Positions 39,532 through 49,019 of a DNA stretch of 64,000 nucleotides are shown piece after piece. The notes beneath the pieces are model-generated. The model was not told the DNA's origin. It saw nothing but the letters and a program-made list of their open reading frames with translations, and did no database searches. The position numbers and the translations under genes are program-made. Origin of the DNA: Streptomyces sp. NBC_01549 (lineage in GTDB: Bacteria; Actinomycetota; Actinomycetes; Streptomycetales; Streptomycetaceae). The stretch's first letter is position 1; the number at the start of each line of letters is the position of its first letter. The stretch covers positions 744,001-808,000 of the forward strand of contig NZ_JAPEPW010000003.1 of NCBI RefSeq assembly GCF_026339955.1, written 5' to 3'.

Positions 39532-40275
39532 ATGAACTTCCAGTACATACCGCCGGTCCCGGCAGAGCAGATCCGGCAGCTGGCCACGCGGGATGTCGCG
39601 CTCCTTCTTCTGCGGCACCTGGCCAGCGGCACCGGATATCTGCAGTACGCGAGCACGATGAGTTCGGCTCGGCAGGCGTTCCAGGAGGAGCCGGACGCGG
39701 ACACGCTCGTGAACTGTCTGTCCGATGCCTGGTGCTGGCTGGAGTCGCACGCGCTGCTGTCCCGGGAACCCAGTCAGTCCGACGCCTTTCGCCGGATCTC
39801 CCGCGACGGCATGGACTTGGCGAAGGACCCGCAGGGCATCACGCGGTTCGAAGCCCGCGAGCGGCTGTCGGGCCCGCTCCATCCGGTCCTGGAAGACACG
39901 GTGCGCACCAATTTCGATTTGGGGGACTACGAGACGGCGTGCTTCGCCGCGATGAAGGCGGTCGAGGTCTCGGTCCGGGACGCCTCCGGACTCGACAACT
40001 CCCTGGTCGGCGTGAAGCTGATGCGTGCGGCGTTCCAGCCGCATCAGAACGGCAAAGTCGGCGGGCCGCTCGCCGATGCCGGAGCCGAGGGAGGTGAGCA
40101 GGAGGCCGCTTCCGCGCTGTTCGCCGGCGCCATGGGCGCGTACAAGAATCCCGCCAGTCACCGCACCGTCGACTTCGACGACCCAGTCGAAGCGGCCGAG
40201 ATCATTCAGTTCGCCGACTTGCTGCTGCGCCAGGTCGAGCGAGCCAAGCGCCGTCAGGCCGCGGCGACGGCATAA
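39532..40275 (+). CDS. TIGR02391-like (Hypoth_ymh) protein
   Basis: A 247-residue protein. The C-terminal half carries the family pattern: LHPVLEDTVRTNFDLGDYET, ACFAAMKAVEVSVRDASG, GVKLMRAAF, ASALFAGAMGAYKNPASHRT and EAAEIIQFADLLLRQVE. This all-helical domain occurs in proteins encoded near restriction and other defence genes and is presumed to be nucleic-acid related. The N-terminal 100 residues are less typical. Divergent from the SNF2 operon. Confidence 0.8.
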   Translation: MNFQYIPPVPAEQIRQLATRDVALLLLRHLASGTGYLQYASTMSSARQAFQEEPDADTLVNCLSDAWCWLESHALLSREPSQSDAFRRISRDGMDLAKDPQGITRFEARERLSGPLHPVLEDTVRTNFDLGDYETACFAAMKAVEVSVRDASGLDNSLVGVKLMRAAFQPHQNGKVGGPLADAGAEGGEQEAASALFAGAMGAYKNPASHRTVDFDDPVEAAEIIQFADLLLRQVERAKRRQAAATA

Positions 40276-40350
40276 GGGCGGCTCGCCTGGCTGAGACCCT
40301 GTCGGCGGTACGGGTGGTGACCTCTGCTGGCCGGTCGCGTTGTAGAGCCC

Positions 40351-41460
40351 GTGCCGAAGTCCTCCAGCGCATCGCCCGCACCGCCTCCACCAGCAGTGAG
40401 TAGCACGGTCCTGCCTCCGCTGCTGACGATCCAGCAGGGAGAAGCCGCGCGCCGCCTCCTGAGCCATGTGGCGTCCTTGCGGCTCGCCGGCGCCGATGCG
40501 CAGCTGCTCGCGACGGTGATCGCTATCCGTGCGGCCCGGGCCGGGTCGGGGAACATCACCGGCCAGGAGCTGGACTTCCTGCGTCTGGGGGATGCGTCGA
40601 CAGCTGTTGCCGAGCTCGCATCGTTGGGCTGGCAGTTTGCCGGTGACCTGCTGGGCGGCGACCGCGAGACTCCGGTGGCCGTGACCGTGCCCGGGCTCGC
40701 TTGCGCGCTGCCGATCAGCAGGACGGCACGCTCCCGCGTGTCGGGATGGACCACCCGTACGCTCGCCTCCAAGACGGTCAAGAAGGCCTCGCCGTCGGCG
40801 CGGCTGGCGGCGCTGTTTCTGGCTGCCCACAGCTCCAACGACCGCTACGGCGTGGTCCCCCAAGAGATGCCCGAGCACTGCTGCGCTGTGCTGCCCGAGC
40901 TGCTGGACAGAGGATTCCTCGTGGAGCTGGCCGACGGCCGGTACCTGCTGGACGGGGACGCGCGGCGCTTTTCTGGCATGCACCCGCGCTCGCATGACAG
41001 CACGGCGCTCGTGCGGTTGCGGTGGCAGGTGTGGAAGGACGGCGTGAGCCCGGCGCTGCGCCGACACGCCGAAAATGTCGAGCACTGCCCGCTGTGCACG
41101 CTGCCTCTGGAGCAGGTGGCGTCGGCCTTCCTGCGGCCGGCCGTGCCGATGCAGATCCCGCTACGCGTCCGCAATGCCTACGGTGCGTGGAAGGACTCCC
41201 ATCCTGACCGGGGCCCGCGTTCCCTGCAGTTCGCCGCCGCGTTCCGGGCCCAGCACCAGCACGGCCCGTCCCTCAAGCAGCTGTGCAAGGGCATGGGCTG
41301 GCAGATCGAGTCGCGCGAACTGCGCAGTTTCATCGTCCAGCGGCTGATCACCAACGAGTGGCTGACCAACACCGCGCCCGTGCCGTGGACGCTGCGCCCG
41401 GGGAAGGCCGCCCCGACGGACCCGACCCCAGCCGCGGTGGCTAGTTCCCGCACGCGGTGA
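40351..41460 (+). CDS. Unknown protein with a CxxC motif
   Basis: A 369-residue protein, GTG start (40351), 75 bp after the previous gene. Largely helical; visible features are LLTIQQGEAARRLLSHVASL, a repeated winged-helix-like alternation (VPQEMPEHCCAVLPELLDRG, FLVELADGRYLLDGD) and HCPLC, which could bind a metal. No family recognised. Same strand as its neighbours, so may be cotranscribed with the TIGR02391-like and zinc-finger genes. Confidence 0.6.
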   Translation: MPKSSSASPAPPPPAVSSTVLPPLLTIQQGEAARRLLSHVASLRLAGADAQLLATVIAIRAARAGSGNITGQELDFLRLGDASTAVAELASLGWQFAGDLLGGDRETPVAVTVPGLACALPISRTARSRVSGWTTRTLASKTVKKASPSARLAALFLAAHSSNDRYGVVPQEMPEHCCAVLPELLDRGFLVELADGRYLLDGDARRFSGMHPRSHDSTALVRLRWQVWKDGVSPALRRHAENVEHCPLCTLPLEQVASAFLRPAVPMQIPLRVRNAYGAWKDSHPDRGPRSLQFAAAFRAQHQHGPSLKQLCKGMGWQIESRELRSFIVQRLITNEWLTNTAPVPWTLRPGKAAPTDPTPAAVASSRTR

Positions 41461-41526
41461 ATCTCTTGCCCGGGCCGTTGACGGGTTCTGGACCATCGAC
41501 GGAACCGCCGTGGAGGTGAGTCAGGC

Positions 41527-42150
41527 GTGACGAGAGCTGTAGCGCCGGCCGTCCGGGAGAAGGCCCGCAGCCGTACGTGTCCGGACTGCCGTGCAGCACC
41601 GGGCGAGAAGTGCGCGCCTGATCGGGCCGGGCGCTCCCAGTTGCACCGGGGCCGGATCCGGGACGCCGAAGAGGCTATGCAGGTGCCCGTGTACCGCATC
41701 CTGCCGCCGGACGCCGACCGTCACTTCATGCCGCTGGACCCCGACTGCGCCGACACTCTGGTGGTGTCGCTGCACAAGGACGTGGTCGCGGAGCTGGCCC
41801 GCTCTCATTACGAGGCCGCGGCGCTGCTGTGGCTCGTGCTCGAACTGGCCGGACAGGAACTGGCAACCGTGCTGGACGTCAAGAACTTCCAGGTGGTGTT
41901 CTTCCTCATGCCGCTCGACTACCTGGCGCCTGCTGAAGTGCTGGAGGCTGTCGACCGGCTGGCCGCCCGGGGCTTCGTCGAACGGGTCGGTGACAGGGGC
42001 GTGCGCGTCAACTCCTTGGCGGCCTGCGTCATTGAACGGCGGGAGCTGCCCGCCCGTTTCCTCATGGAGTGGAACGCGGCCAAAGCCTCCTGGGAGGGAG
42101 CCCCGATGCCGGGACCACCTGTTGCGGTGCCCGCCACGTCCCAGTCGTGA
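41527..42150 (+). CDS. Zinc-finger DNA-binding-like protein
   Basis: A 207-residue protein from GTG 41527 (GGAGGTGAG upstream). The N-terminus CPDCRAAPGEKCAPDRAGRS followed by LHRGRI matches the short Cys3-His zinc-finger found in actinophage and plasmid proteins (CPxCxAxPGxxC...H..R). The rest is a winged-helix-like domain with FLMPLDYLAPAEVLEAVDRL and ARGFVERVGDRGVRVNS. Possibly a transcriptional regulator. Confidence 0.65.
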   Translation: MTRAVAPAVREKARSRTCPDCRAAPGEKCAPDRAGRSQLHRGRIRDAEEAMQVPVYRILPPDADRHFMPLDPDCADTLVVSLHKDVVAELARSHYEAAALLWLVLELAGQELATVLDVKNFQVVFFLMPLDYLAPAEVLEAVDRLAARGFVERVGDRGVRVNSLAACVIERRELPARFLMEWNAAKASWEGAPMPGPPVAVPATSQS

Positions 42151-42198
42151 CGAGGTCAGCACGGGTTCGAGCCGGGCACCGAATCGGTGACGTCAGCG

Positions 42199-42774
42199 TC
42201 AGGGGGAGTCCAGGGCGGCGACCGGCTCCTTCGGCGCATTCATGCGCTTCTCCACGAAAGCCCACCCGCCGTCGGGCGCTGAGTACGGCGTGCCGGGTGG
42301 CACCGTCAGCCACACCGAGCCGTCATCGTCAACGAGCAAAAGGCCTTGGGCGTGCAGGGAGTGCAGCGATTCAACGGCTTCGTCCTCGCTGATGTTCTGG
42401 GCAGCGGCCGCCTCGGCGGCCATGCCCGACAGACGCGCCAGTGTCTCCAGATGCCGGGCCGCATCCACGGGGATCTGCTGGCCGTAGATCTCTGCGTACG
42501 CGAGGAGAGTCTTCATCGTGTCGGCCTCGCCGGAGTCGGGACCGAAGTGGGCCACAACGACGTCGAGCGGGCCGGCGCCGTTCATGCCCTGGGGCACGGT
42601 CGGCCGGGCCCAGTCGCGGTAGAAGGTACCGGGCGGGTTGAGGTCGTACAGCGTCGCCGACTTGCGCGGGCGCAGGGTGCGCTTGGGACGCGGACCGATC
42701 CGCTCGGCGGCCGCAATTCGGCGGGCTGCCTCCCGGGCCCGCCGTTGCGCGGGGTCGTGTCGTTTACGTGCCAT
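42199..42774 (-). CDS. Unknown protein, basic N-terminus
   Basis: A 191-residue protein, convergent with the preceding gene. It opens with a strongly basic stretch (MARKRHDPAQRRAREAARR) and contains DVVVAHFGPDSGEADTMKTL, a helical part with EDEAVESLHSLHAQGLLLVD and SVWLTVPPGTPYSAPDGGWA. The last part looks like a winged helix with beta wing. No family recognised; codon use supports it as real. Confidence 0.6.
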   Translation of the reverse strand: MARKRHDPAQRRAREAARRIAAAERIGPRPKRTLRPRKSATLYDLNPPGTFYRDWARPTVPQGMNGAGPLDVVVAHFGPDSGEADTMKTLLAYAEIYGQQIPVDAARHLETLARLSGMAAEAAAAQNISEDEAVESLHSLHAQGLLLVDDDGSVWLTVPPGTPYSAPDGGWAFVEKRMNAPKEPVAALDSP

Positions 42775-42822
42775 GTCCTGCGTAACTTCCTGTTATCTGC
42801 GGTCCTGATCTTGCCCTTGTTG

Positions 42823-42883
42823 TGTGAGGCACATGGGCTCATCAGTCCGTGTGACTGTGAGATATCTGTTGGTTGTGAGGCAC
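42823..42883 (+). repeat. Direct repeats before the Tn554-like recombinases
   Basis: TGTGAGGCAC occurs at 42823-42832 and 42874-42883, 51 bp apart, in the AT-richer gap just before the first recombinase gene. They may be recombinase arm sites or mark the left end of the element; no matching copy was found on the right side by eye. Confidence 0.4.
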
Positions 42884-42908
42884 GTCTTGACGGTCAGTCA
42901 TCGGTGTC

Positions 42909-44054
42909 ATGAAGTTCCGTGCTGCATGCGCCGAGTCCCCGGTCGACGGGGGCCCGCTGTGGGTCGTGGTCGATGAGTCGTACCGGCTTCACCATGAGTC
43001 CTGCCTGTTCCTGGCTTCGTTGCGGGACATGGGTCGGTCGTTCAACACCGAGAAGGCGTACGGCATCCGTTCCGCTCTGCTGCTGACCTGGTGCTCCGAA
43101 CGTGGCCTCGATTGGAAGTCGATCACGCTGCTCGACCTGGCCCGGTTCCTGCGTTGGCTGGTGGACGAGCCGCTACCTCCACGCAGCCCGCGGTTGTCGT
43201 CCCCGCCGCGCTTCCGGATGGAGAAGTCCGCGAACGCGGTGATGACCGGGGTCTGCGAGTTCTTGCGGTTCTGCTCGCGCAATGAGTGGGTGGACGCGGA
43301 GCTTGTGGGCCGGCTGTCGGAACCGAAGTACCTGAGCTGGCTTCCCCCGGGCAAGGATGCGGGCGAGGACGGCCAGTTCCGCACCGTGAGGACGAAGATC
43401 CTCAAGCTGCCGGAGCCGTCCGAAGAGGCCGTGGAGTATCTGCCTCCGGAGGAGGCTGACCAGCTGTTCCAGGTCGCCACGCGGGCCCGCGACCGGTTCC
43501 TGATCGCCCTGCTCGGCTGCACTGGAGAGCGGATCAGCGAGGCACTGGGACTACGCCGTCAGGACATGCACCTGCTCAGCGACTCACGGATGCTCGGATG
43601 CCGGGTCGAGGGCCCGCACATTCACGTCCGGCGGCGGGCGAACAACGCCAACGGAGCCCTGGCCAAGTCCCGCTTCGCCCGGGTTATCCCGGTGACCGAG
43701 GACCTCGCCGGGCTCTATGCGGACTACCAGCTCGAACGGGACGAGGTCCCCGAGGCGGCCGATTGCGACATGGTCTTCGTGAACCTCTTCCACGTCCCGC
43801 TCGGGCGACCGATGCGCTACGGCACGGCGAAGGAGCTCTTCGACCGGCTGGCGAAGAAGACCCAGCTCACCGCACGTCCGCACATGCTGCGGCACGGGGC
43901 GGCCACGGCCTGGGTCCGCGCCGGCGTCGACGAGGACGTGGTCCAGGACCTGATGGGGCACGTCTCCCGGTCCTCGCTGACTCCCTACTTGCACGCCAGT
44001 GACGCGGACAAGCGGGCGGCAGTCGAGCTGGTGGCAGCAGGGAGGCGCTCGTGA
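42909..44054 (+). CDS. tnpA: Tn554-like tyrosine recombinase A
   Basis: A 381-residue phage-integrase-type protein. The N-terminal SAM-like DNA-binding domain (NTEKAYGIRSALLLTWCSER) is followed by a catalytic domain with Arg in CTGERISEALGL, HMLRH at about 327-331, GHVSRSSLTPYLHA with the nucleophile Tyr at about 360. All catalytic residues are present. Its TGA overlaps the next start (GTGA at 44051), indicating coupling. Confidence 0.9.
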   Translation: MKFRAACAESPVDGGPLWVVVDESYRLHHESCLFLASLRDMGRSFNTEKAYGIRSALLLTWCSERGLDWKSITLLDLARFLRWLVDEPLPPRSPRLSSPPRFRMEKSANAVMTGVCEFLRFCSRNEWVDAELVGRLSEPKYLSWLPPGKDAGEDGQFRTVRTKILKLPEPSEEAVEYLPPEEADQLFQVATRARDRFLIALLGCTGERISEALGLRRQDMHLLSDSRMLGCRVEGPHIHVRRRANNANGALAKSRFARVIPVTEDLAGLYADYQLERDEVPEAADCDMVFVNLFHVPLGRPMRYGTAKELFDRLAKKTQLTARPHMLRHGAATAWVRAGVDEDVVQDLMGHVSRSSLTPYLHASDADKRAAVELVAAGRRS

Positions 44055-46558
44055 CCAGTCCCGCCCCGATCACAGCGGAGCCGCACTCCGACGTCGTTCC
44101 CCTCGACCTGACGGCCTGGACGAGCTGGCTGCAGGACCAGGTCGATCCTCTCTGGCGGCCGGGCGAGTGGTCCCAGCAGGCATGGTTCTTCGACGGCGAC
44201 GTGGACAACCCGCGCACCTCGGCCTCGAAGTGCGCCACCACCTCGTGCTGGACCGTGATGCCCTCCCGCAACCTGCTCTGCCGGCACTGCCTGGATGCTC
44301 ACAGGATCAGCACGCTGAGCCGGGAAGAGTTCGTCGCCACCTACCAGCGGCCCCGACGGATCCGCACGAAATGGGGGTCCGAACGCGAGCCATGCGCTCT
44401 GGAAGGTCTCTCCGGCAGATGCGAACGGCCGGCCTACAGCGGCAAGATCTGCCGCACCCACTACTCGCGTTGGCGCCGGCGCCGGAATCCGGAAACCACA
44501 GTCGAGGAATGGCTGGCTGTCACCACTGCGGAGCCGCTGGAAGCAAGGCCGACCTGCATCGTCCGGGGCTGCTTCAACCAGCGAGTGGTCGCGGGACTCT
44601 GCGGCACGCACGTCCAGCGGTGGGACCGTGACAAGAGGGCGGGCGCGACCCGCGACCCCGAGCAATGGGCCCGGCAAGTGGCCACACGTCTGCTCACCCA
44701 CCAGTTCACCCTGCGGGACCTGGAGGACCCTGTCCGCTGGGAGCTTCTCTACGCACTGCAGCAACGGGATGCCCGCGGCGGCATCATCGAGCCGATGGCC
44801 ACCCGCCATCTGACCCGCCGGCTGGAGGGCGTCCCGAGCCTGCTGACGGTGGACGTCGCGGCCTTCATCGAGGGGATCTACCAGCACCACAACCTCGCGG
44901 CCTTGATCCGGGAGACCGTTCGAGGCCTGCGCCGAGCCTCTCTGTCGTTCCGCGGCCTGACGCCCACCGATGCCGACACGTGGGACCTGGGCTGGATGAA
45001 TCTGCGGTCCCCGGCGCTGGGCGGGCGCCGCAGCCGCCCGGGGCAGGTCGACGCTTCCGCCATCCGCCAGCCGTGGCTCCGAGAGGTGATCAAGACATGG
45101 GCCACCACGGTCAGCTTGGACAGTGGCAAGTTCAAGCAGGTGTTCGCTGCTTGCGTCGTCGCTTCCGATGCACTGCATGCACGGCCCGGCGGGGGCCAGG
45201 ACTACACGAAGCTGCGGTTCGCCGACATGCAGGCGGTCTTCACCGCGATGAGCCGCATCCGACGCACCACCGATGACGAACTCGCCAGCCGAAACCATCG
45301 CCAGCAGTCGTTCGGCTACTTCATGGAAATCGTCGACTTCGGCCGCAAGACGGACATGCTGACCGGCATGCCCGGCAGCTTCGACCGGGACAAAACACTG
45401 GTCCTGCCGCCCGAGGAGACGAGCGAGGACGCCGCCGGCCGGGCCGTCCCTGAGCCCGTCATCGCCCAGCTCGATGCCCACCTTGCCCTGATGGGAGCCG
45501 GCTTCCGCTACGGCGAGATGGAGCCGGCCGACGTCGAGCTGATGATGCAGACGGCCTACTTGGTCCTACGTGATACCGGCCGCCGTCCCGTCGAGATCGC
45601 CAGCCTGCGGCTCGAGTGCGTGGAGACCCACGGAGTCGAAGACACCCTGATCTGGGACAACGTCAAGAAGCGCCGCTACGGCCGCAAGCTGCCGATCACC
45701 CGCGAGACCGCCGCGGTGATCAGGACCTGGCAGTCCCGTCGACGTCAGCTGGAGGTTCCCTCCCGCAGCCGGAAGTACCTGTTCCCGTCGATCACTGGCC
45801 GCAGCGGGATCGCGCACATGGGGTCCAACCTGGCCAACGCGATGCGGGACTGGGTCGCGGCCATCCCGGTGCTGCTGAGCGACGAACTGGACGAGCACGG
45901 CAACAGGCTGCCGTTCGACCGCTCGCTGATCTTCCTCTACGCGTTCCGGCACGCCTATGCCCAGCGTTACGCCGACGCCGGCGTCCCCGTTGACGTGCTC
46001 AAAGAGCTCATGGACCACCGGTCGATCGTCACCACGATGTCGTACTACCAGGTGTCCCTGAAGCGGAAACGCGAAGCGATCACGACCATGCGGCAGCACA
46101 CCATCGACCGTTCCGGACGGCCGGCACCGTTCACCAGCACCGCCGACTACGAGGCGCAATCGGTCGCCGTCCCGTTCGGCAACTGTCGCGAGCCCAGCAA
46201 CGTCAAGGCGGGCGGCAAAGCCTGCGCGATTCGCTTTCAGTGCGCCGGCTGCGGCTTCTATCGCCCCGACCCGTCCTACCTGCCCGCGATCGAAGAGCAC
46301 GTCAACGACCTGCGGGCCGACCGCGAGACTGCCAAGGCCATGGACGCCGACGACTTCGTCGTCCGCAACCTCGCCGACCAGATCACCGCCTTCACGACCG
46401 TCGCCGACACCATGCGTGACCGGCTCAGCAAGCTCCCCCAGGACGAGCGCGAGGAGATCGAGGAGGCCAGCGCGGTCCTGCGGAAGGTTCGCGCGACCCG
46501 GGACCACAAGCTGCTGCCGCTGACCGTGATCCGCAAGGACGCCCCGGATGCCTGCTGA
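44051..46558 (+). CDS. tnpB: Tn554-like tyrosine recombinase B with zinc knuckles
   Basis: An 835-residue recombinase starting at GTG 44051. The catalytic domain lies at about 490-670 with DTGRRPVEIASLRL, FRHAYAQRYADAG (about 632) and TMSYYQVS with the nucleophile Tyr (about 664). The N-terminus has three Cys/His clusters (LLCRHCLDAHR, CERPAYSGKICRTHYSRW, CIVRGCFNQRVVAGLCGTHV), and a fourth Cys group lies after the catalytic domain (CAIRFQCAGCGFYRP). The C-terminal part is coiled coil. The zinc knuckles probably help target recognition. It overlaps tnpC by 11 bp. Confidence 0.9.
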   Translation: MTSPAPITAEPHSDVVPLDLTAWTSWLQDQVDPLWRPGEWSQQAWFFDGDVDNPRTSASKCATTSCWTVMPSRNLLCRHCLDAHRISTLSREEFVATYQRPRRIRTKWGSEREPCALEGLSGRCERPAYSGKICRTHYSRWRRRRNPETTVEEWLAVTTAEPLEARPTCIVRGCFNQRVVAGLCGTHVQRWDRDKRAGATRDPEQWARQVATRLLTHQFTLRDLEDPVRWELLYALQQRDARGGIIEPMATRHLTRRLEGVPSLLTVDVAAFIEGIYQHHNLAALIRETVRGLRRASLSFRGLTPTDADTWDLGWMNLRSPALGGRRSRPGQVDASAIRQPWLREVIKTWATTVSLDSGKFKQVFAACVVASDALHARPGGGQDYTKLRFADMQAVFTAMSRIRRTTDDELASRNHRQQSFGYFMEIVDFGRKTDMLTGMPGSFDRDKTLVLPPEETSEDAAGRAVPEPVIAQLDAHLALMGAGFRYGEMEPADVELMMQTAYLVLRDTGRRPVEIASLRLECVETHGVEDTLIWDNVKKRRYGRKLPITRETAAVIRTWQSRRRQLEVPSRSRKYLFPSITGRSGIAHMGSNLANAMRDWVAAIPVLLSDELDEHGNRLPFDRSLIFLYAFRHAYAQRYADAGVPVDVLKELMDHRSIVTTMSYYQVSLKRKREAITTMRQHTIDRSGRPAPFTSTADYEAQSVAVPFGNCREPSNVKAGGKACAIRFQCAGCGFYRPDPSYLPAIEEHVNDLRADRETAKAMDADDFVVRNLADQITAFTTVADTMRDRLSKLPQDEREEIEEASAVLRKVRATRDHKLLPLTVIRKDAPDAC

Positions 46559-47144
46559 GACATCCGAGAAGCCCTCCAGGACACCCGCAGACATCCTCAA
46601 GGCCGCACGTCAACGGGACAGTGCCGACAAACGGGGACGCGTCCTCAAGGCCGTCCAGGACATGCTCCGCGACAACCGCCGGATCACCTTCGCCGCGGTC
46701 GCCCGCGAAGCCGGCGTCTCCAGCTGGCTCGTCTATGCTCCTGGCCTGCGCGAACGCATCGATCAGGCACGAGCCCGACAGGCTGCCCAAGGCCACCAGG
46801 ACCAGCGGAGCGGGCGGAAGGTCTCCACCGCCAGCGAGCAGACCGACCTGCTTCTCGCCCGACAGGAGATCAAACAGCTCCGAACCGAGAACGGACAGCT
46901 ACGGCAACAAGCCCGCATTCATCTGGGCCAACAGGTCGAACAGCTAGGCAACCACGACCTGGTCAACCGCATCAGCGAGCTCACCGAGGAGAACCTACGA
47001 CTCTCCACGGCGGAACGGCAGGCGACCACAGAGAACACACAGCTCCGGCAACGAGTCACCGAGCTCGAGGACGACCTGGCAGCTGCCCGCACAAGCCTCC
47101 GCCGCATGATCCGCAACGAGAATCGGTTGCCACCAGAGCGCTGA
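46548..47144 (+). CDS. tnpC: Tn554-like accessory protein C (DUF6262-like)
   Basis: A 198-residue protein from ATG 46548, within the end of tnpB. The N-terminal helix-turn-helix-like part (RRITFAAVAREAGVSSWLVY) is followed by a long coiled coil (LARQEIKQLRTENGQLRQQA; LTEENLRLSTAERQATTENT; LRQRVTELEDDLAAARTSLR). In Tn554 the third protein influences orientation and frequency of transposition; the same role is inferred here. Confidence 0.85.
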   Translation: MPAETSEKPSRTPADILKAARQRDSADKRGRVLKAVQDMLRDNRRITFAAVAREAGVSSWLVYAPGLRERIDQARARQAAQGHQDQRSGRKVSTASEQTDLLLARQEIKQLRTENGQLRQQARIHLGQQVEQLGNHDLVNRISELTEENLRLSTAERQATTENTQLRQRVTELEDDLAAARTSLRRMIRNENRLPPER

Positions 47145-47179
47145 ATCCCGCCGATCATCGGTTCTGGAATCATTCGCTC

Positions 47180-47689
47180 ATGGAATTCGAACTCACGCCG
47201 CCCACCGGTCTCGGCGCCCTGGTCATCGGCATGCCCCGCGAGGCGGCAGACCAAGCGCTCGCCTCGTTCCGCGATTCCTCAGCGATCTCGGAATCAGACC
47301 AATTGGGCAGGTTCGTCTTCCGGCCAAGCGGCCTGATGGTCAGCATTCACTGCTCGCGCGGCAAGCTGGAAGCAATCGAGCTGGGCCGACCCGCCAGCGG
47401 CCAAGACATCGTCCGGTTCCGCGGCATCGATGTCTTCGGTCTGCCCGCTGCCGAGGTGGTCACCCAGCTGCGAGGGCTCGCCACGATCACCGAGGCCGAG
47501 GACGACCCGGCCTCCTTCATCGCACCAGACCTTCTTCTCAGCTTTTGGCGCCCCTTCGAAGCGGACGACAAACCCGACGAAGAACAGGGCTACTACTTCA
47601 GCTCGGTCCTCCTGGCTCGCCCCGGCTACTACGACACACCCGCTGAAGCCGCTGCCAGACTCCGCGCAGCTGGAGACCAGGAGCGATGA
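47180..47689 (+). CDS. Unknown protein after the Tn554-like genes
   Basis: A 169-residue acidic protein starting at ATG 47180, 35 bp after tnpC in the same direction. It contains LGALVIGMPREAADQALASF and VFRPSGLMVSIHCSRGKLEA, an alternating strand-helix pattern seen in small immunity-like proteins, but no family is recognised. It may be cargo of the Tn554-like element or the first host gene beyond it. Confidence 0.6.
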   Translation: MEFELTPPTGLGALVIGMPREAADQALASFRDSSAISESDQLGRFVFRPSGLMVSIHCSRGKLEAIELGRPASGQDIVRFRGIDVFGLPAAEVVTQLRGLATITEAEDDPASFIAPDLLLSFWRPFEADDKPDEEQGYYFSSVLLARPGYYDTPAEAAARLRAAGDQER

Positions 47690-47734
47690 CCTGACGGAGC
47701 TCGACTGGTGACGATCCAGCGTTGCCGCCCATCA

Positions 47735-48084
47735 GAGTGGAAGGGCCTCATTAACCAAGGTCTTCAACTCTGCCGGCAGATCAGGTGAGTCCCGCCAGTT
47801 CTGGGCGATCAGCAAGAGCGCGACCCAGCGCCACGCGCCTCAGCGTTCGGCTGCCCGGAGAAAACCGCGTCCAGCACCTGCCTAGCGAGACCGTCGACAA
47901 CCTCATACAGGGCATCGGAGACCTTGCTCACGTCATCCAGAGGCGAGCCCGCAGCATGAGACGGTGCACCGTCGAGCCGGATGGTGACTGAGGCAGCCGA
48001 GTACGTCCTTCCATGGAGGAAGTCACGAAGGCTGCCAACTTGATGACGAGACGGCAGAAGCGGCTGATCAGGACTCTGAGACAC
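47735..48084 (-). pseudogene. Small decayed gene, frameshifted
   Basis: On the minus strand MSQSPDQPLLPSRHQVGSL then VSDALYEVVDGLARQVLDAV reads well to about 47830. The natural continuation LLLIAQNWRDSPDLPAELKT and LVNEALPL is in another frame and stops near 47735. A one-base change near 47815 would join them. Family unknown. Confidence 0.4.
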
Positions 48085-48340
48085 CCCGTCACCCTATTTG
48101 AAGCGGGACCGTGGCTAACGTCCCTCACACAGCAGCGAAGCTCTGAGCTGCAACGACGCCACACAAACCCGAGATAACGCCAGTGAACATCGCTGGTTGC
48201 GGTCACACAACACGGATGGTCCAGCGCAGTGGAAGACACGCCACCGGCGAGGCATCGCAGGTGGGCTGATCTGCCCGGCGACCACCTCTAGCCTGAGCGC
48301 ATGGCCTTGAGCACCGATGAACGTGCCCTGCTGACACTGA
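48085..48340. other. Promoter-like region and truncated gene start
   Basis: About 255 bp without a complete gene. An ATG at 48301 opens MALSTDERALLTL, which looks like a genuine gene start, but after 13 codons the sequence enters the inverted repeat of the next transposon (48341). The remainder of that gene was not found. Confidence 0.4.
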
Positions 48341-48500
48341 GTGGTGTGCATCGTGAAGTGGCAGGTCACGGGCCTGGTGTGATTCAGTGCCCCGGTGCTC
48401 GTGCTGGTCGCGCGCGGCAGTCTGCCGTGTAGATCGTCGGGCAGGGAGGACTTCGCGGGTTCTGGTCCGTTCCAGCCAGGGGGCTCCTACGCTCCCGGGC

Positions 48501-48956
48501 ATGGTGGACCCCGAGGTACTGGAACGGATCGCAGCGCGCAGCGCGGAACTGGACAGTCTGGAGGAAGCGCTGGTCAAGCAACTGGACCAGGTGCGGGCCG
48601 AGCGGGACGAACTCGCAGTCGCTGAGCGGGTTCTGGCGCGGATGAGCGAGCAGATCGCCGGGGAACGGGCTGCCGTCGCACCAGCGTGGGCGCAGGTCGG
48701 CGGGCGGGCGGTGCTGCTGGTCCCGCACCGCGGCGACAGTGTTGACGAGGCCGCGCTTCCCGGCGACTACCGCCGGATCCTGGCGATCGTGCGGGCCGCC
48801 GGCGGTCCGGTGCAGGTGCGGGCGGTGGGCGAAGAGCTGGGCCTTCAGGTCGAGGTGCGCGGGAAGCTGGAGCCGCTGCGGGCAAAGCTGGTCAAGCTCG
48901 CGGACCGCGGCTGGCTGCACAAGCGCGGCGACGGGAAGTTCACCGCGCGCCTGTAG
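48501..48956 (+). CDS. IS-linked coiled-coil/winged-helix protein 1
   Basis: A 151-residue protein from ATG 48501. The N-terminal half is a coiled coil (LERIAARSAELDSLEEALVK, QVRAERDELAVAERVLARMS). The C-terminal half (about 95-150) is a winged helix: GDYRRILAIVRAAGGPVQVR, VGEELGLQVEV, KLVKLADRGWLHKRGDGKF. It precedes the transposase by 63 bp on the same strand, inside the same inverted repeats. Two proteins with the same architecture accompany other IS5-type transposases at 54455 and 56846. Probably a transposition accessory or regulator; not a family I can name. Confidence 0.75.
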   Translation: MVDPEVLERIAARSAELDSLEEALVKQLDQVRAERDELAVAERVLARMSEQIAGERAAVAPAWAQVGGRAVLLVPHRGDSVDEAALPGDYRRILAIVRAAGGPVQVRAVGEELGLQVEVRGKLEPLRAKLVKLADRGWLHKRGDGKFTARL

Positions 48957-49019
48957 CCGTGCCTGCCCGGCAGCCGCAGTGGCGTAACTGGAGGGCCCTC
49001 GGCGGCAGTTGAGTTTGGT

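Larger units (their letters stand above)
42909..47144 (+). mobile_element. Tn554-like recombinase module
   Basis: Three overlapping genes in one direction: tyrosine recombinase of 381 residues, larger tyrosine recombinase of 835 residues, and a 198-residue coiled-coil protein. This tnpA-tnpB-tnpC layout is that of Tn554 and its actinobacterial relatives, which insert site-specifically without target duplication. The element ends were not located, so the coordinates cover only the three genes; the hypothetical gene at 47180 may be cargo. Confidence 0.75.
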
